Assembly: GCA_031835245.1 (NCBI GenBank)
Contig: JAVKOQ010000013.1
Location: forward strand, 112,501-150,000
Source: Balamuthia mandrillaris
Lineage: Eukaryota > Discosea > Longamoebia > Balamuthiidae
Reading direction: 5' to 3'
Length of the DNA stretch: 37,500 nt
Shown here: piece after piece, positions 1-9,330 of the stretch
How positions within the stretch are numbered: the stretch's first letter is position 1
How the letters are laid out: each line of letters opens with the position of its first letter
Made by a program: the position numbers and the translations under genes
The notes under the pieces: generated by a model
What the model was told of the DNA's origin: nothing
Seen by the model: only the letters and a program-made list of their open reading frames with translations
Database searches by the model: none

Positions 1-42
1 ATTTCATCTCTCTCCTCTTCTTCTTTTTATTTATTCGTTCAG

Positions 43-218
43 AGTATCTCCGCAACATGGAGGAATGCATTTGGACGACCGTCAGTCAAATCCAGGTTGG
101 TCAAACATGTTTTTTGCTTGCCAGTTTTTTTTTCTGTTTCTTTTTGCTCTTCTCTAACCATTCCTTCCAACAAAACAAAACAAAAAAACAGGATACTTTT
201 AACTTTAGACGATTTTAA
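43..218 (+). CDS. 3' end of an unidentified gene (last two exons, partial)
   Basis: A pyrimidine-rich tract ending in CAG at 40-42 precedes an open exon at 43-95. This is followed by a GTTGGT donor, a T-rich intron (96-191) ending in AACAG, and a short final exon (192-218) that closes with TAA. Read with two leading bases at 43, the two exons give about 25 residues (YLRNMEECIWTTVSQIQ, then DTFNFRRF). The start lies beyond the left edge. I do not recognise the protein. The call rests only on splice signals and the open frame, so a non-coding reading is possible. Confidence 0.4.
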
Positions 219-532
219 CCTATGCATAATAACACCATCTTTTCACCCTATTTATTTTATCTGCTTGTTCTCCTTCTTCTTCTTCTTGTTCTTCTTCTTC
301 TTCTTCTTCTTCTTTTGTTTTTTTGTTGTTATTCTTTTTTCCTCCAAAACAACCCTCCCAGAGAGGAGAGAGTACAAGAGAGAGGACAACGAGCACTTAG
401 TTGACGTCATTTCCCGCCAAAATTTTGCCCCAGTTTTTTTTTGTAACGAAAAAAGAGTAGCAGGAAGGGCACCATTTTTTTTTTTTTTTTTGAATAGGGA
501 GGGGGAAAAAAAAACAAAAGAAGAGAAACATA
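219..532. other. Intergenic region with TTC microsatellite and poly-T tracts
   Basis: This is the gap between the end of the left-edge gene and the 76-residue gene. It holds an imperfect TTC repeat at about 261-316, several T runs (for example about 475-491) and a CRE/E2F-like block at 402-422. I see no coding signal: the long open frames here are only low-complexity F/L-rich translations. Confidence 0.6.
402..422. promoter_or_regulatory. CRE palindrome abutting an E2F-like site
   Basis: A perfect TGACGTCA (402-409) is followed directly by TTTCCCGCCAAAA (410-422). The first is the classical CREB/ATF palindrome and the second matches the E2F consensus core TTTSSCGC. The pair lies 110-130 bp upstream of the ATG at 533. 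That it drives this gene is inferred from position only. Confidence 0.4.
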
Positions 533-763
533 ATGGCAACCAACACCACCACCACCAACACCAACACGATGTTTCCAACGGCCACCAACGACAGGACGGC
601 GGAGCTGGAAGTGGACGAGCGGATCACGGTGGAGCAGTACTTGAACCGGCTGCTGGAGGTCTACGCGCAGCGGCTGATGCGGCACGCCGAGCAGCGGACC
701 CAGGAGTTCAAAGAGCAAGCCGCGCGGGCCAGGCTGGAAATCGTCCAGGCCTTTGAGTCCTGA
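533..763 (+). CDS. Small unknown protein, 76 residues
   Basis: A single-exon frame from ATG 533 to TGA 761-763. The N-terminus is a low-complexity Thr/Asn stretch (about residues 2-20). From about residue 21 the protein becomes acidic and then strongly helical, with VEQYLNRLLEVYAQRLMRHA followed by a basic/acidic heptad-like stretch ending in FES. The G/C-rich third positions stand out sharply from the A/T-rich flanks, which supports real coding. The C-terminal 50 residues look like an amphipathic helix or short coiled coil. I do not recognise the family. The 5' flank carries a CRE/E2F-like block. Confidence 0.65.
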   Translation: MATNTTTTNTNTMFPTATNDRTAELEVDERITVEQYLNRLLEVYAQRLMRHAEQRTQEFKEQAARARLEIVQAFES

Positions 764-1097
764 GCACGCATAGACAGTGTCGCCTTCGAAGGGAGAACAA
801 CGTGGGGATAGGGCGAGACGTTTTGGAGGAGCTTACTGCCCTTTTCTCATTAGGTTGGCGAAAAACAACGGCAAAAAAAGCTTTCAACATTGTGTACAAG
901 TTTCAGTTTATTGTGAACCAAAGTCTTTCCTTGAGACAAGGGGAGTAACAGCTGGTCATGTAAAACAAAGAGATCTCTTTCTGACATTACAGTCTGCTTT
1001 TCGTCTCTCTGCTTCCCTCCCTCAAACACAAAGCGATGGAAGAACATTTAAAAAAAATGAGAGCATAGTGTTTGTTTTTAGACTATGAAAAGGGGGT
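764..1097. other. Intergenic spacer, nothing recognised
   Basis: This lies between the TGA of the small gene and the 3' end of the U1 gene. It probably includes the 3' UTR of the small gene. The frames crossing it show no conserved motif, and I find no RNA-like stems beyond chance. Confidence 0.5.
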
Positions 1098-1271
1098 GCA
1101 GGAGGGCGGCTAAGCGTCACCTCCCGCGAGCAAGCATAAATTATGCCGTCCAGACACCCTTTGGGGTGTTGGTTCGCAAGCCCTCATCCATACCAGCGTG
1201 CAATGGTAGGGAAGGTTCCGCAAAGAGCTCTCGGTTTGCTTGAGCCCGAGCGCTCCCGGCCAGGTAAGTAT
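1098..1271 (-). ncRNA. RNU1: U1 spliceosomal snRNA
   Basis: Read on the minus strand from 1271, the RNA starts AUACUUACCUGG, the universal U1 5' end that pairs with the 5' splice site. Stem-loop I pairs GAGC/GCUC and CUCGG/CCGAG around an 11-nt loop. Stem-loop II has UACC/GGUA closing the loop AUUGCACGCU, close to the U1A-binding AUUGCACUCC. Stem-loop III is ACACCC-CAAA-GGGUGU. Next comes the Sm site (AUAAUUUAUG), then a 3' hairpin GGGAGG...CCCUCC. The length of about 174 nt compares with 164 in human. The 3' end is set by the last hairpin and may be off by a few bases. Loop I differs from the usual U1-70K-binding sequence. The many GT-AG introns in the window are its expected substrates. Confidence 0.92.
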
Positions 1272-1299
1272 GAGTTTTTTGTCCGTGCGGGTTGCCGCC

Positions 1300-1307
1300 A
1301 ATTTATA
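1300..1307 (-). promoter_or_regulatory. TATA-like box of the U1 gene
   Basis: TATAAATT on the minus strand lies 29-36 bp upstream of the U1 5' end at 1271, the spacing expected of a TATA box. Farther upstream (1367-1389) is a perfect inverted repeat, CCTATGA and TCATAGG around a 9-base spacer. At about -96 to -118 it is a candidate proximal element. Function of both is inferred from position. Confidence 0.5.
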
Positions 1308-1501
1308 GGGCGTCCCCTGTGGACACCATTCTGGGACGGCTGAGTTCTGGTCTTGTTCTCTCGGTTCCTATGAGTATATGTATCATAGGTTGGTTAAAAT
1401 TTCACTGTGTGTTAATGGGATATTAGGTTGTTGCAGTATATACCAAAAAAGGTATTTGGAAATAAATAAAAGAAAGCAAAAATAAAAATAAAAAGAAGAC
1501 G

Positions 1502-2719
1502 ATGAAGAAGAGCCTCTTGCCCCTCGCTCCTCGCCAGAGGCATGCCCTCAGCGCTGGGGCCTTTCGGACTCCATCCTCCCCTTTGGTCGTTTCCCGTCTC
1601 GGTTTCCTCAACTTGATCGCCCCTGCTTCTTCCTCGTCTTCCCTTCGTTCACTCTCCGCACAACAAAATCCAAATCAAATGCGCCACTTTCACTCCGCCA
1701 TCCCCCCGCTTCGCGCCGACATCTTCGAGCAAGCCTCTGCCCAGGTGGAAGAGAGCATCGAGAAGTCAAAGAGAGAGCTGAAGCAGGAGCAACAAAAGCT
1801 GGCCAAGCAGGAGCGCAAGAGGCTGCAGCGAGAGCAGGAGGCGGAGAGCAAGAGCGCAAGGGTCAAGAGAGAAAATCTGCCGGCCGGCCGCAAGAAGCTC
1901 AAGCCCTTGTTGGACCAGATCAGGGGGCTCGCCTACAGCGAGGCCGTCCTGCAGCTCCAGTTTAGCCCGTTGAAGATCGCGAAGAGCGTGCTGAGCACCG
2001 TGGAGGCCGCTCGCCTCAAAGCGGAGAAAAGATTTGGGCTGAACCCTGACCGCCTCGTCCTTGGTTCTTTTTAGCCCTTCTCCTTCTCCTTCTCCTTCTC
2101 CTTCTCCTTCTCCTTCTCCTTCTCCTTCTCCTTCTCCTTCTCCTTCTCCTTCCTCCTTCTCCTTCTCCTTCTCCTTCTCCTTCTCCTTCTCCTTCTCCTT
2201 CTCCTTCTCCTTCTCCTTTCTGTCTTCTTTCTTGTGCCTCTTTTCTTGGCGTTTCTCACCTCATTATCTCTCTTCTTTGTAGATGAGATCTTCTTGACAA
2301 AAGGTCCACTGGGTCACAAGAAGCTTGACATCAAAGGACGCATGAGGCGAGGCATCATCCAGCAGCAAACCAGCCACCTCACAGTAAACCTCAAGGAGGT
2401 GCCCTACCAGCCAGGCGAGCGCAAGCTGGGCCGTTGGGCTCGTGGCGTCAACAAACTGGAGCGCCTCTCCTGGAGGAAGCGTTTGGAGGCTGCCGCTCAG
2501 GCCTTGAACAAGTCTCCCCTCTATCTCACCGTGAGAGAGGTGCGACAGTGGGAGAAGGACCAAGGAATGGAGCTGCCTGTCTTGAGAAAGTATCGTTACC
2601 TTGAGGACGCTTCTTCGTCTGCCGAGAAAGAGGAGAGCAAAAAGAAGAAGCAGAGCATTGTGTCCGGTGATGATATTCTTTGGAGAGATCCCTTCTTGTC
2701 GGCTCATTCGAGACGATAA
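1502..2719 (+). CDS. MRPL22: Mitochondrial large-subunit ribosomal protein uL22m
   Basis: Two exons, 1502-2063 and 2283-2719 (TAA), join in phase 1 to give 332 residues. The first ~60 residues are rich in Arg, Ser and Ala with almost no acids, as in a mitochondrial targeting peptide. Residues ~75-123 form a charged, coiled-coil-like helix. The uL22 fold follows (about 125-230): the GRKKLKPLLDQIRGL helix, the AVLQLQFSPLKIAKSV helix, then across the splice site VLDEIFLTKGPLGHKKL and the TSHLTVNL strand. The C-terminal third is a lineage-specific basic extension. uL22m lines the peptide exit tunnel of the mitoribosome. It is divergent from the U1 gene on its left. The single intron is mostly a CCTTCT repeat. 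Confidence 0.88.
2075..2219 (+). repeat. CCTTCT hexamer microsatellite inside the uL22m intron
   Basis: About 24 near-perfect copies of a six-base pyrimidine unit fill most of the 219-bp intron between donor 2064 and acceptor 2282. They serve as an extreme polypyrimidine tract on the sense strand. Confidence 0.9.
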
Positions 2720-2761
2720 AAAGAAATGTTATGTTCTTCTTCGACGAGTTTATAAAAGAGT

Positions 2762-3507
2762 TTAGAGCGAGATGCAGATAGTCTTTTGTTCAGAGTAAAA
2801 GTCGAGCGAATGAGTGCCGCCTTCTCTTCCAACCCCTGAATGCTTCATTCCCCCAAATGGTACTCTCAAGTCCCGCTTTTGTTTTTGAGCGCTTTGTTTC
2901 AGTACAAGAGAGCACAAGAATAAAGAGAGAAAGAGAGAGAGAAAGAGAGAGAAACCTTGAGCCAAGTGTTGACCCAAACGGTGCCAGCTTTGAGGGCTTG
3001 ACCAACGCGATGAGCACGTTTCACATTCTCGGTCCATAGAGAGGCAGAAAGGCCGTAACGAACGCCGTTTGCCATCTCTATGACCTCTTCCTCTGAGTCG
3101 AATGGCGTGATAGTGACCACCGGCCCAAAGATCTCTTCTTGTTGAACTCTGCAGGTTGGTGGCAATCCTGTTATTACTGTCGGTCGAAGGAAGTAGCCGC
3201 CTGATAGCTCTATTGTTAACAAGAAAAAAGGTGGAGGTAAGCGAACACAATAAAAACAAAGAGAGAGAGAGAGAGAGAGAGAGAGAAGTGAGAACGAAAT
3301 AAGAAGAACAGAGAAAAGCTTACCTCCATCAACAGAAGGTGGCTGCCCACCGGCTTCGATGGCACCTCCCTCCTCTTTGGCAAGTTCAATATAATACTGC
3401 ACCTTGGCAAGATGTTCTTTGCTTATCAAAGCTCCCAAGTTCGTCTTTGGGTCTTTTGGATCTCCCACCTTTTGAGTACTCCAAAAGTTACATCTTTTCT
3501 TCTCACC

Positions 3508-3547
<40 letters not shown>

Positions 3548-4807
3548 CTTCCTTCGCTCTTCTCTCCTCAGTGTTTCTTGTTGGTTGTTTTTTACGTACC
3601 ACCAATTTTTCTGTCTCCTGAATGAACTTTTCTTTAAACTCTTCGTAGATTGGTCGCTGCACAAAGATGCGAGATCCACACAAACAAATCTCTCCTTGGT
3701 TTGCAAAGCTGGAGCGAATACTAGTAGGGACACATTGGGTGAGGTCTGCATCCGCAAAGATGATGTTGGGATTCTTTCCTCCCAACTCCAGAGAGAGTTT
3801 CTTGTAATGGGGCGCACTGTCCTTGATGATTTGCTCTGCAGTCGCAGTCCCTGTATCGTGTTTGTTAGTGTTGTTATGTGTGGTTTGTGGTGACCAACAA
3901 AGAGGAAAAAAGAACGGACAACAAAGAGAGAGAGAGAGAAAGAGAAGCGGAGAAGAGAAAAAAAGACAACCTCCAGTGAAGGAAATGAGAGGAACATCAG
4001 GATGGCGAACGAGAGCAGCGCCAGCGGTGGGTCCACGCCCAAAAACAAAGTTGCAAACACCATCAGGGACGCCAGCGTCCACCATTACCTTGGCAAGCAT
4101 CCACGCCGTCACTGATGTAAGCTCCGAAGGTTTGGCCACAACTGTGTTGCCAACAGCCAACGCTGGCGCCACCTTCCACGTTAAGAGATATAGTGGTAGA
4201 TTCCTGTAATAAAAAAGATGTATGAGAAGCTGAGAAGAGAGGTGGGGAGAGATAAGCAGAGAAAGGAGGAGGAAGGGGAGGAGGAGGAGAGAGCAAAGGG
4301 AAAGAGAAGAAGCAGACTAGACAACAGGAAAGCACGTGGTTACCAAGGAGAAATCAATCCAGCAACGCCAACGGGCTCACGCACGGTGTAGTTCACGGCC
4401 CCCTCGATGGTGGTCGACATCTCCTCGTGGCTCAGTATGGCGCTGGCAAAGAACCTAAAGTTGGAGACGGCCCTTGGGATGTCCACCGCCCTGGCCAGCC
4501 CTACGGGCTTGCCCTGGTCCTGGGACTCCGCCCTGGCGAACTCCTCCAGCCGAGCCTCGATGAGGTCGGCCACCTTGTGGAGGAGGGCGGCCCTCCGTTC
4601 GGTCGACCAATCTTTGGCCCAGCCAGGGAAGGCCCCCTTGGCGCAGGCCACGGCTGCCTGGACGTCCTCCTCCTGGGAGTCCGGCACCAGGCAAAAGACC
4701 TCCCCTGTGGAGGGGTTGAAGCTGTCGAGGTACTTGCCCTGTGCAGGGGGTACGAACTGGCCGCCTATGAAGTTGTCCAGCCTCAGCAGATCACTTGGTG
4801 CTTCCAT
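2762..4807 (-). CDS. ALDH8A1: 2-aminomuconic semialdehyde dehydrogenase (ALDH8A1)
   Basis: Six exons on the minus strand: 4807-4344, 4203-3971, 3850-3600, 3468-3324, 3209-2956 and 2875-2762. They sum to 1461 nt, giving 486 residues, almost exactly the human length of 487. Landmarks match this subfamily over other ALDHs: NFIGGQF near the N-terminus, PVGVAGLISPWNLPLYLLTW, LSLELGGKNP (general base Glu254), FANQGEICLC (catalytic Cys288) and the C-terminal PFGGMKHSGVGREG. The family oxidises 2-aminomuconate 6-semialdehyde to 2-aminomuconate with NAD+ in the kynurenine route of tryptophan breakdown, in the cytosol. Introns 1, 2, 4 and 5 are pyrimidine-rich on the sense strand, but intron 3 carries its microsatellite as GA on the sense strand. 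It is head to head with the cupin gene across a 369-bp gap. Confidence 0.95.
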
Positions 4808-5176
4808 CTCTTTTACTTTGTCTTCTCTGCTTCTCTTCTTTTTTTTTTGTGGATAACTTTTTCTGTTTGCCGAAAATTTCGGATATTTAACGAAAAATCG
4901 TAACTATTTCGAAATTTTCTGGCATTGAATGGGTTTGTTGGCAAAAGATCCAACTACGCCAAAAAAAGAAATCCGATGGAATATCGACAGAAACTACATA
5001 GAAATATGGCGGACAATCGAATACAAGTGAGATTAGACAAACAACCTTTTTTTTTTCTTCATTCCTTCTCCAATGCATTCCTTCTTTAAAAAAAAATAGT
5101 ATAAGACACAACAACGGCAAGCTTGGGTGCCACTACTGTTTCATAGCTTAAACATACATACAACACGCACGCAAAA
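4808..5176. other. Shared upstream region of ALDH8A1 and the cupin gene
   Basis: A divergent intergenic region, A/T-rich, with no open frame of interest. It must hold the promoters of both flanking genes. I see no TGTCGACA palindrome and no clear TATA box here. Confidence 0.55.
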
Positions 5177-5566
5177 ATGCAAGTCGTCATCCCGGAGAAC
5201 AGAGCCCGCCTGGGCGAACTCGGGGAGAAGTTCCTGGTGCAAGGACAACTCGTGAAAATGCGTCTCTGGGAGGAGGACCCCACCGACAAGCCCTCTACCC
5301 AAGGCATGCACCACCGCCCCTACGAGACGGTGGGGTACGTCCTCTCCGGGACGGCGGAGCTGAGGATTGGCGGGGCGCGAGTTACCCTCAGCAAGGGCGT
5401 TTCCTGGCTGGTGCCCGCCTACTCAGAGCACGAGTACATCATCAAAGAGGGTCCCTTCAAGGCGGTGGAGGTCATCTCGCAGGAGGGCGGGTACACCACC
5501 CCGGCCGAGGTGAGCAAGGAACAGAAGGAGGCTGCCGAGTTGAGAGGGAAGTCTCTGCTCAAGTAA
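5177..5566 (+). CDS. Small cupin-domain protein
   Basis: One exon, ATG 5177 to TAA 5564-5566, 129 residues. The beta-barrel motifs are readable. Cupin motif 1 is GMHHRPYETVGYVLSGTAEL (metal-ligand His pair, Glu, closing Gly). Motif 2 lies in GVSWLVPAYSEHEYII, with the Pro and the fourth-ligand-type His. The size fits a single-domain Cupin_2 protein, like many bacterial small cupins. The substrate cannot be told from sequence. It is too short to be 3-hydroxyanthranilate dioxygenase, the cupin of the kynurenine pathway, although its head-to-head neighbour ALDH8A1 belongs to that pathway. High G+C and strong third-position bias support coding. Confidence 0.85.
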   Translation: MQVVIPENRARLGELGEKFLVQGQLVKMRLWEEDPTDKPSTQGMHHRPYETVGYVLSGTAELRIGGARVTLSKGVSWLVPAYSEHEYIIKEGPFKAVEVISQEGGYTTPAEVSKEQKEAAELRGKSLLK

Positions 5567-5610
5567 AAATAAATACAAGAAATATGAAGAAAGAAACACA
5601 CCCTTTTGTT

Positions 5611-7944
5611 TTAACAGAACAAAGAAGAGACAAGCCGGAAGCCAGAGGAAGCCTCGTCGTTGGGTTCCTCGTTGCGGGAGTCGGAGAAAAGGTCAGAGTC
5701 GTCATAGCCATCAAAGTCCGCTTCTTCCAGGTCCACGACTTTACATTGAGACGCCCCGCAGCCGTTCTCTCTTCTTACAAAGAATGCGGTCGTGTCTTTC
5801 ACCTCCATGATGACCTCCGTGTCCTCCTCGCCTTCCGCCAGTTGATTCCCGTGCATCCTAAACTCTGCCGCCTTCTTTCCTCCATTCTCTTCTCCGCATC
5901 CATCCCTGTACCACACCAACAATTCCAATTCTTCTTCCTCTTCTTCCTCTTCTTCCTCTTCTTCTTCTACTTCTTCTTGAAGCACACGAAGCAGGACGTA
6001 CTGACCTCCATCTCCAACGCTGCGAAAAGCAACAACACCTTCGGGAGCCGTGGAGGCAGGAGCAGCCGACGAGACGAACAGCGTCTGCGAGGCGCATTCC
6101 GTTCGACACACGCCCGCTCCTCCTCTCTCCACTCGCACGAAATAGCTCTCCTCTCCCAACCGCACGCTTGGGCCTTCCAACAACAACTCCCTGCCATCGA
6201 CGACCGCTCCGCCGTCGCCTTCCTCCTCCTCCATGTTGATTCCTCCTTCTCCCGCTTCATCGCCGCATCCTCCTCTGTACCAGCTCCAAGTTGCTCCTTG
6301 GTTGCCGATCTCTCCTCCAACCGCTCTCAGCACCACTTGAGCTCTTTCTTCCTCCTCCTGAGTGCCTTCGTAGTAGTCTGCAAGGCAGACCTTTCGGTAG
6401 GATCCTCCTTGGATGGAGGTGGGAGCTTCCTCGTCCTGCGCCAGGGGGTTCTCTTCGTACATGACGCAAGCGGTGGGTCCACAGCCTTCCTCCCCTCCTT
6501 CCGCTCTCACAAAGTACTTTCCTTCCACTCCTTCCGTCACCAACGTGGTGTCGTTCGCCTCCGAAGAGAGAAGCGGTGTGCCTCCGTTCTCTTCTCCGCA
6601 GCCTCCTTTGTACCACCTCCAAGCGGCATCGCTGCCCAGGCTTCCTCCTTCGACCTCCAAGCGAAGGCCACACCCCTCAAAGCTCCTTCTCACGATACTC
6701 TGAGGCGCTCGCGAGTTGGCCCTAACGTTCAGCTGCGTGGCGGTACAAGCGGTCCTTCCGCACTGTGAGTCCTTTGCACGAACATAAAACTCATCGCCGA
6801 CCTCCAACAGGAAGATGGCGGCATCGCTTCTGCCTCGGACGACGATGGGGCCGCCGCAGCTGCCTTTGCGCCACTCCCACTCGCTGTCGGGGGCTCCCAG
6901 GTGACCGCCCTCCAGCTGGAGAGTTACCTGCTGGCCCTCGCAGGTCTCTCCGGAGAGAAGCGAGATGCTGGTGGGTGGTTGGGAGGTGGAATGCACGCGA
7001 ACGGTTATCGAGTCACAGTCGGATTCTTTGTTGTTATATGTTGGTTGTTTTGTTGTTGGTTCGTGAGAAAGGAGAAAAAAAGCAAAGAAAGAAACGACAA
7101 GAAAGACGAGAAGGAGAAGAAAGAGGGAAAGAAACCTGAAAGAGGACAATCGTTGAGAATTCTAGCCGCGAAGTTGGTGTCCACCAAAACGCCTTGTGGC
7201 ACGTCCAAAACGTCCCCGTAGCCCAACACCTCTCCCTCCACCAAGGACGAGCATTCTCCTCCCTCCGTCGAGGCATCGAACCAAGCCAACGAGAAGTTGG
7301 CAGGAGCGATGGCCGACTGATGGCCGGAAGCCTCCAAAGAGAAGCTCTCTCCTGGACAGACGGTGGCCTCGGCGTTGCCGACCATCGCCAGAGAAACGGG
7401 CGGTTGGTTGTTGCTCACTTCTACTTGTACTGATACACATCCTTTGTATTTTTAAAGTTTTGGTTATTTATATAGGTGAGAAAAGAAAAAAGAAAAAGAA
7501 TAGAACAGAAAAAAAAAAGAATGGAAAATAACTCATGAGAATTTGGTCATTTTTACCTCCATAAGTAAGCTCTCCGTCCAGGTCTCTCTCGCACTGAACC
7601 GACATGAGCTGCGTGCCGACCGGCCTGGCCATCGTGGTTATGATCTCGCTCTCGTTCTCCGCCGCTCTCACGTCCTCGTGCCCGTAGCAAAAGCCATTAT
7701 GGTAGAGTAGCCAGCGAGAGGCCCCCTCTTGCCCTGCGAGCAGATCCCCTCCCACGGGTCGGACGAGGACCTCCAAGTCTTGGCACACGCTGTCCAGGGG
7801 TCCCTGTTCTGCAAAGCTGGCGGTGGCGGTAAAGATTTCCAAGGAAGTGGGGTCTTGGCACGGTTGGCCAGAACCAACAGAGAAAGAAGATAGGAGAAGG
7901 AGGAAGACAAGGAAGAATGTGGAAGAGAGAAGAGACCGATTCAT
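5611..7944 (-). CDS. Secreted protein of Ig-like repeats resembling Bacteroidetes surface proteins
   Basis: Three exons on the minus strand (7944-7557, 7441-7136, 7025-5611) give 702 residues. A signal peptide spans residues 1 to ~27 (hydrophobic FFLVFLLLLSSF, then GSGQ). The rest is about six Ig/PKD-like units of 75-110 residues; four in exon 3 are clear. Each has a GG.LG...W.WY.G.CG core (AAWRWYKGGCGEENGG, ATWSWYRGGCGDEAG, VWYRDGCGEENGG), then a YFVRAE-like strand and a CG...C.T pair, so Cys residues probably pair within units. The tail is Asp/Glu-rich (FDGYDDSDLFSD) with no membrane segment. The core closely recalls the W-W-Y-x-G-x-C-G-G...Y-Y-V-R-A-E-G repeats of secreted Bacteroidetes proteins. 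Possible roles are adhesion or cell surface/cyst coat; this is inference. Confidence 0.75.
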
Positions 7945-8033
7945 GAAGAAATAAAGTTGTGAGAGTTGGGTTTCCTTGTTCAGTTCTTTGTTTTGTGAGT
8001 TGTTCTTTTTTGTGCAAAGAAAAATGGTGGATA

Positions 8034-8077
8034 ACGGTCTTGCACAGAAAAAAAAAAGCAGGAAAAATTCAAGACCG
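8034..8077. repeat. Short inverted repeat between the Ig-like gene and GANAB
   Basis: ACGGTCTTG (8034-8042) and CAAGACCGT (8069-8077) form a perfect 9-bp stem around a 26-nt A-rich loop in the divergent intergenic region. No function is known. Confidence 0.5.
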
Positions 8078-8228
8078 TGCTGCCAGGATACTATCTATTA
8101 ATTACAACCTTCATTATCGGAACGTTGTGGCCTGCGATTGGTTTGTGCACGACGCTAGTTTTAAAAAAGCAAAAAATATAAATTGCCTCAAGAGTAAAAT
8201 CACAAAAAAAGCTCGTGCACAGCATTAC

Positions 8229-8312
8229 TGTCGACAACACTCGTCATCTAACATTCTGTCGACATCAACGGTTTTTTGGTTATGGGACGAATACACGTCA
8301 TCTAAGTCGACA
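8229..8312. promoter_or_regulatory. Cluster of three TGTCGACA-type palindromes upstream of GANAB
   Basis: TGTCGACA occurs at 8229-8236 and 8257-8264, and AGTCGACA at 8305-8312. They lie 78-161 bp upstream of the GANAB ATG, within the 445-bp gap (7945-8389) shared with the divergent Ig-like gene. The second and third sit in a repeated context (CGTCATCTAA just upstream of each). The same palindrome recurs upstream of other genes in the window. Confidence 0.6.
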
Positions 8313-8389
8313 ATTATTTGCCCCAAAGAAAAAATAGACAAAAAAAGAAAAAAAAAGACAGCAGTGAAGCGTGAAGTGAAGGACTAGCG

Positions 8390-9290
8390 ATGAGAGAGTC
8401 GAAGCAAAGAAGAAGAACCGCCACCACCGCTCCACGCCTCCACCTCCTCGTGGCCCTGGGCGCCTTTGCTCTTCTGCTCCTGGGAGAGCTGCACCTGGCC
8501 TCAGCCGTCAAGAAAGAGGACTTTCGCCAATGCAACCAGGCCAGCTTCTGTCGACGCAACCGTAACCTCGCCCCGTGGGGCAGCTACCGCCTGGACCTTG
8601 AGGACGTGGCCAACGGAGCGCCCGCCCACGGCCACAAGGCCGACGTGCTTCGCTTCCCCGTCCTCAAGACCGAGCCCGACGGGACCACCGCCGCCCTCTC
8701 CTTGGAGCTCAGCGCCTACGACGACGGCCGCATCGCCCGCCTCCGCCTGAACGAGAGGGAGGGCGCCATCCCCGACGGGCGGAAGGGCCGCTACGAGGTG
8801 CAGGACGTACTCCTGGAGGAGGGCCTCCTCCGACAGGCACCTCTGGTCTGGCACGCCGACACTCGCACCGTGGAGCTCGCACGGACCGGCGCCAAGGTGG
8901 TCCTCACCAGCGAGCCCGCTCTGCGCGTGGAGTTTTATGACCCCACGGGAGCGCTCGTGCTCTCGGCCAACGAGCAGCAGCTGCTCAACTTTGAGCAGCG
9001 CAGGGAGAGGCGGCAGCTGCCGCCGGCGGAGGAGGCGGCCGTCGCGGCGGAGGAGCAAGGGGAGCACCTCCTGCACGAGCTGGAGGAGGAGCTGGAGAGA
9101 GAAGGGGAGCTGCCGCTGGACCCTCCTTTGAAGGAGGCCGACTATTATGATGCCGAAGAGGAAGGGCGGGAGAAGGAGGAGGAGAAAGAGAAGGAGAAGG
9201 AGGAGCAGGTGACGCTCGCTGACCCGCATGGAGATGGAGCTTGGGAGGAGCCCTTTAGGTCTCACCACGACTCCAAGCCTTATGGTTCAT

Positions 9291-9330
<40 letters not shown>

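Noticed and set aside
97-756. A 219-residue frame with His-rich and FFF/LLL stretches
   Set aside because: It runs through poly-T and TTC tracts and then out of phase over the 76-residue gene.
2899-4172. Frames with SLSLSLSL or RERERERE runs in the ALDH8A1 locus
   Set aside because: These are exon frames read on into introns with TC/GA repeats. The splice sites and human alignment remove them.
5584-6768. A 394-residue plus-strand frame
   Set aside because: It is the antisense of exon 3 of the Ig-like gene, with no signal peptide or motif. The minus strand carries the repeats, splice sites and stop.
8929-9240. Acidic low-complexity stretch as a separate gene
   Set aside because: It is in frame with GANAB exon 1 and takes the place of the variable linker before the GH31 domain.
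8501-9268. A 255-residue minus-strand frame opposite GANAB exon 1
   Set aside because: It is a shadow of a G+C-rich exon and has no recognised domain.
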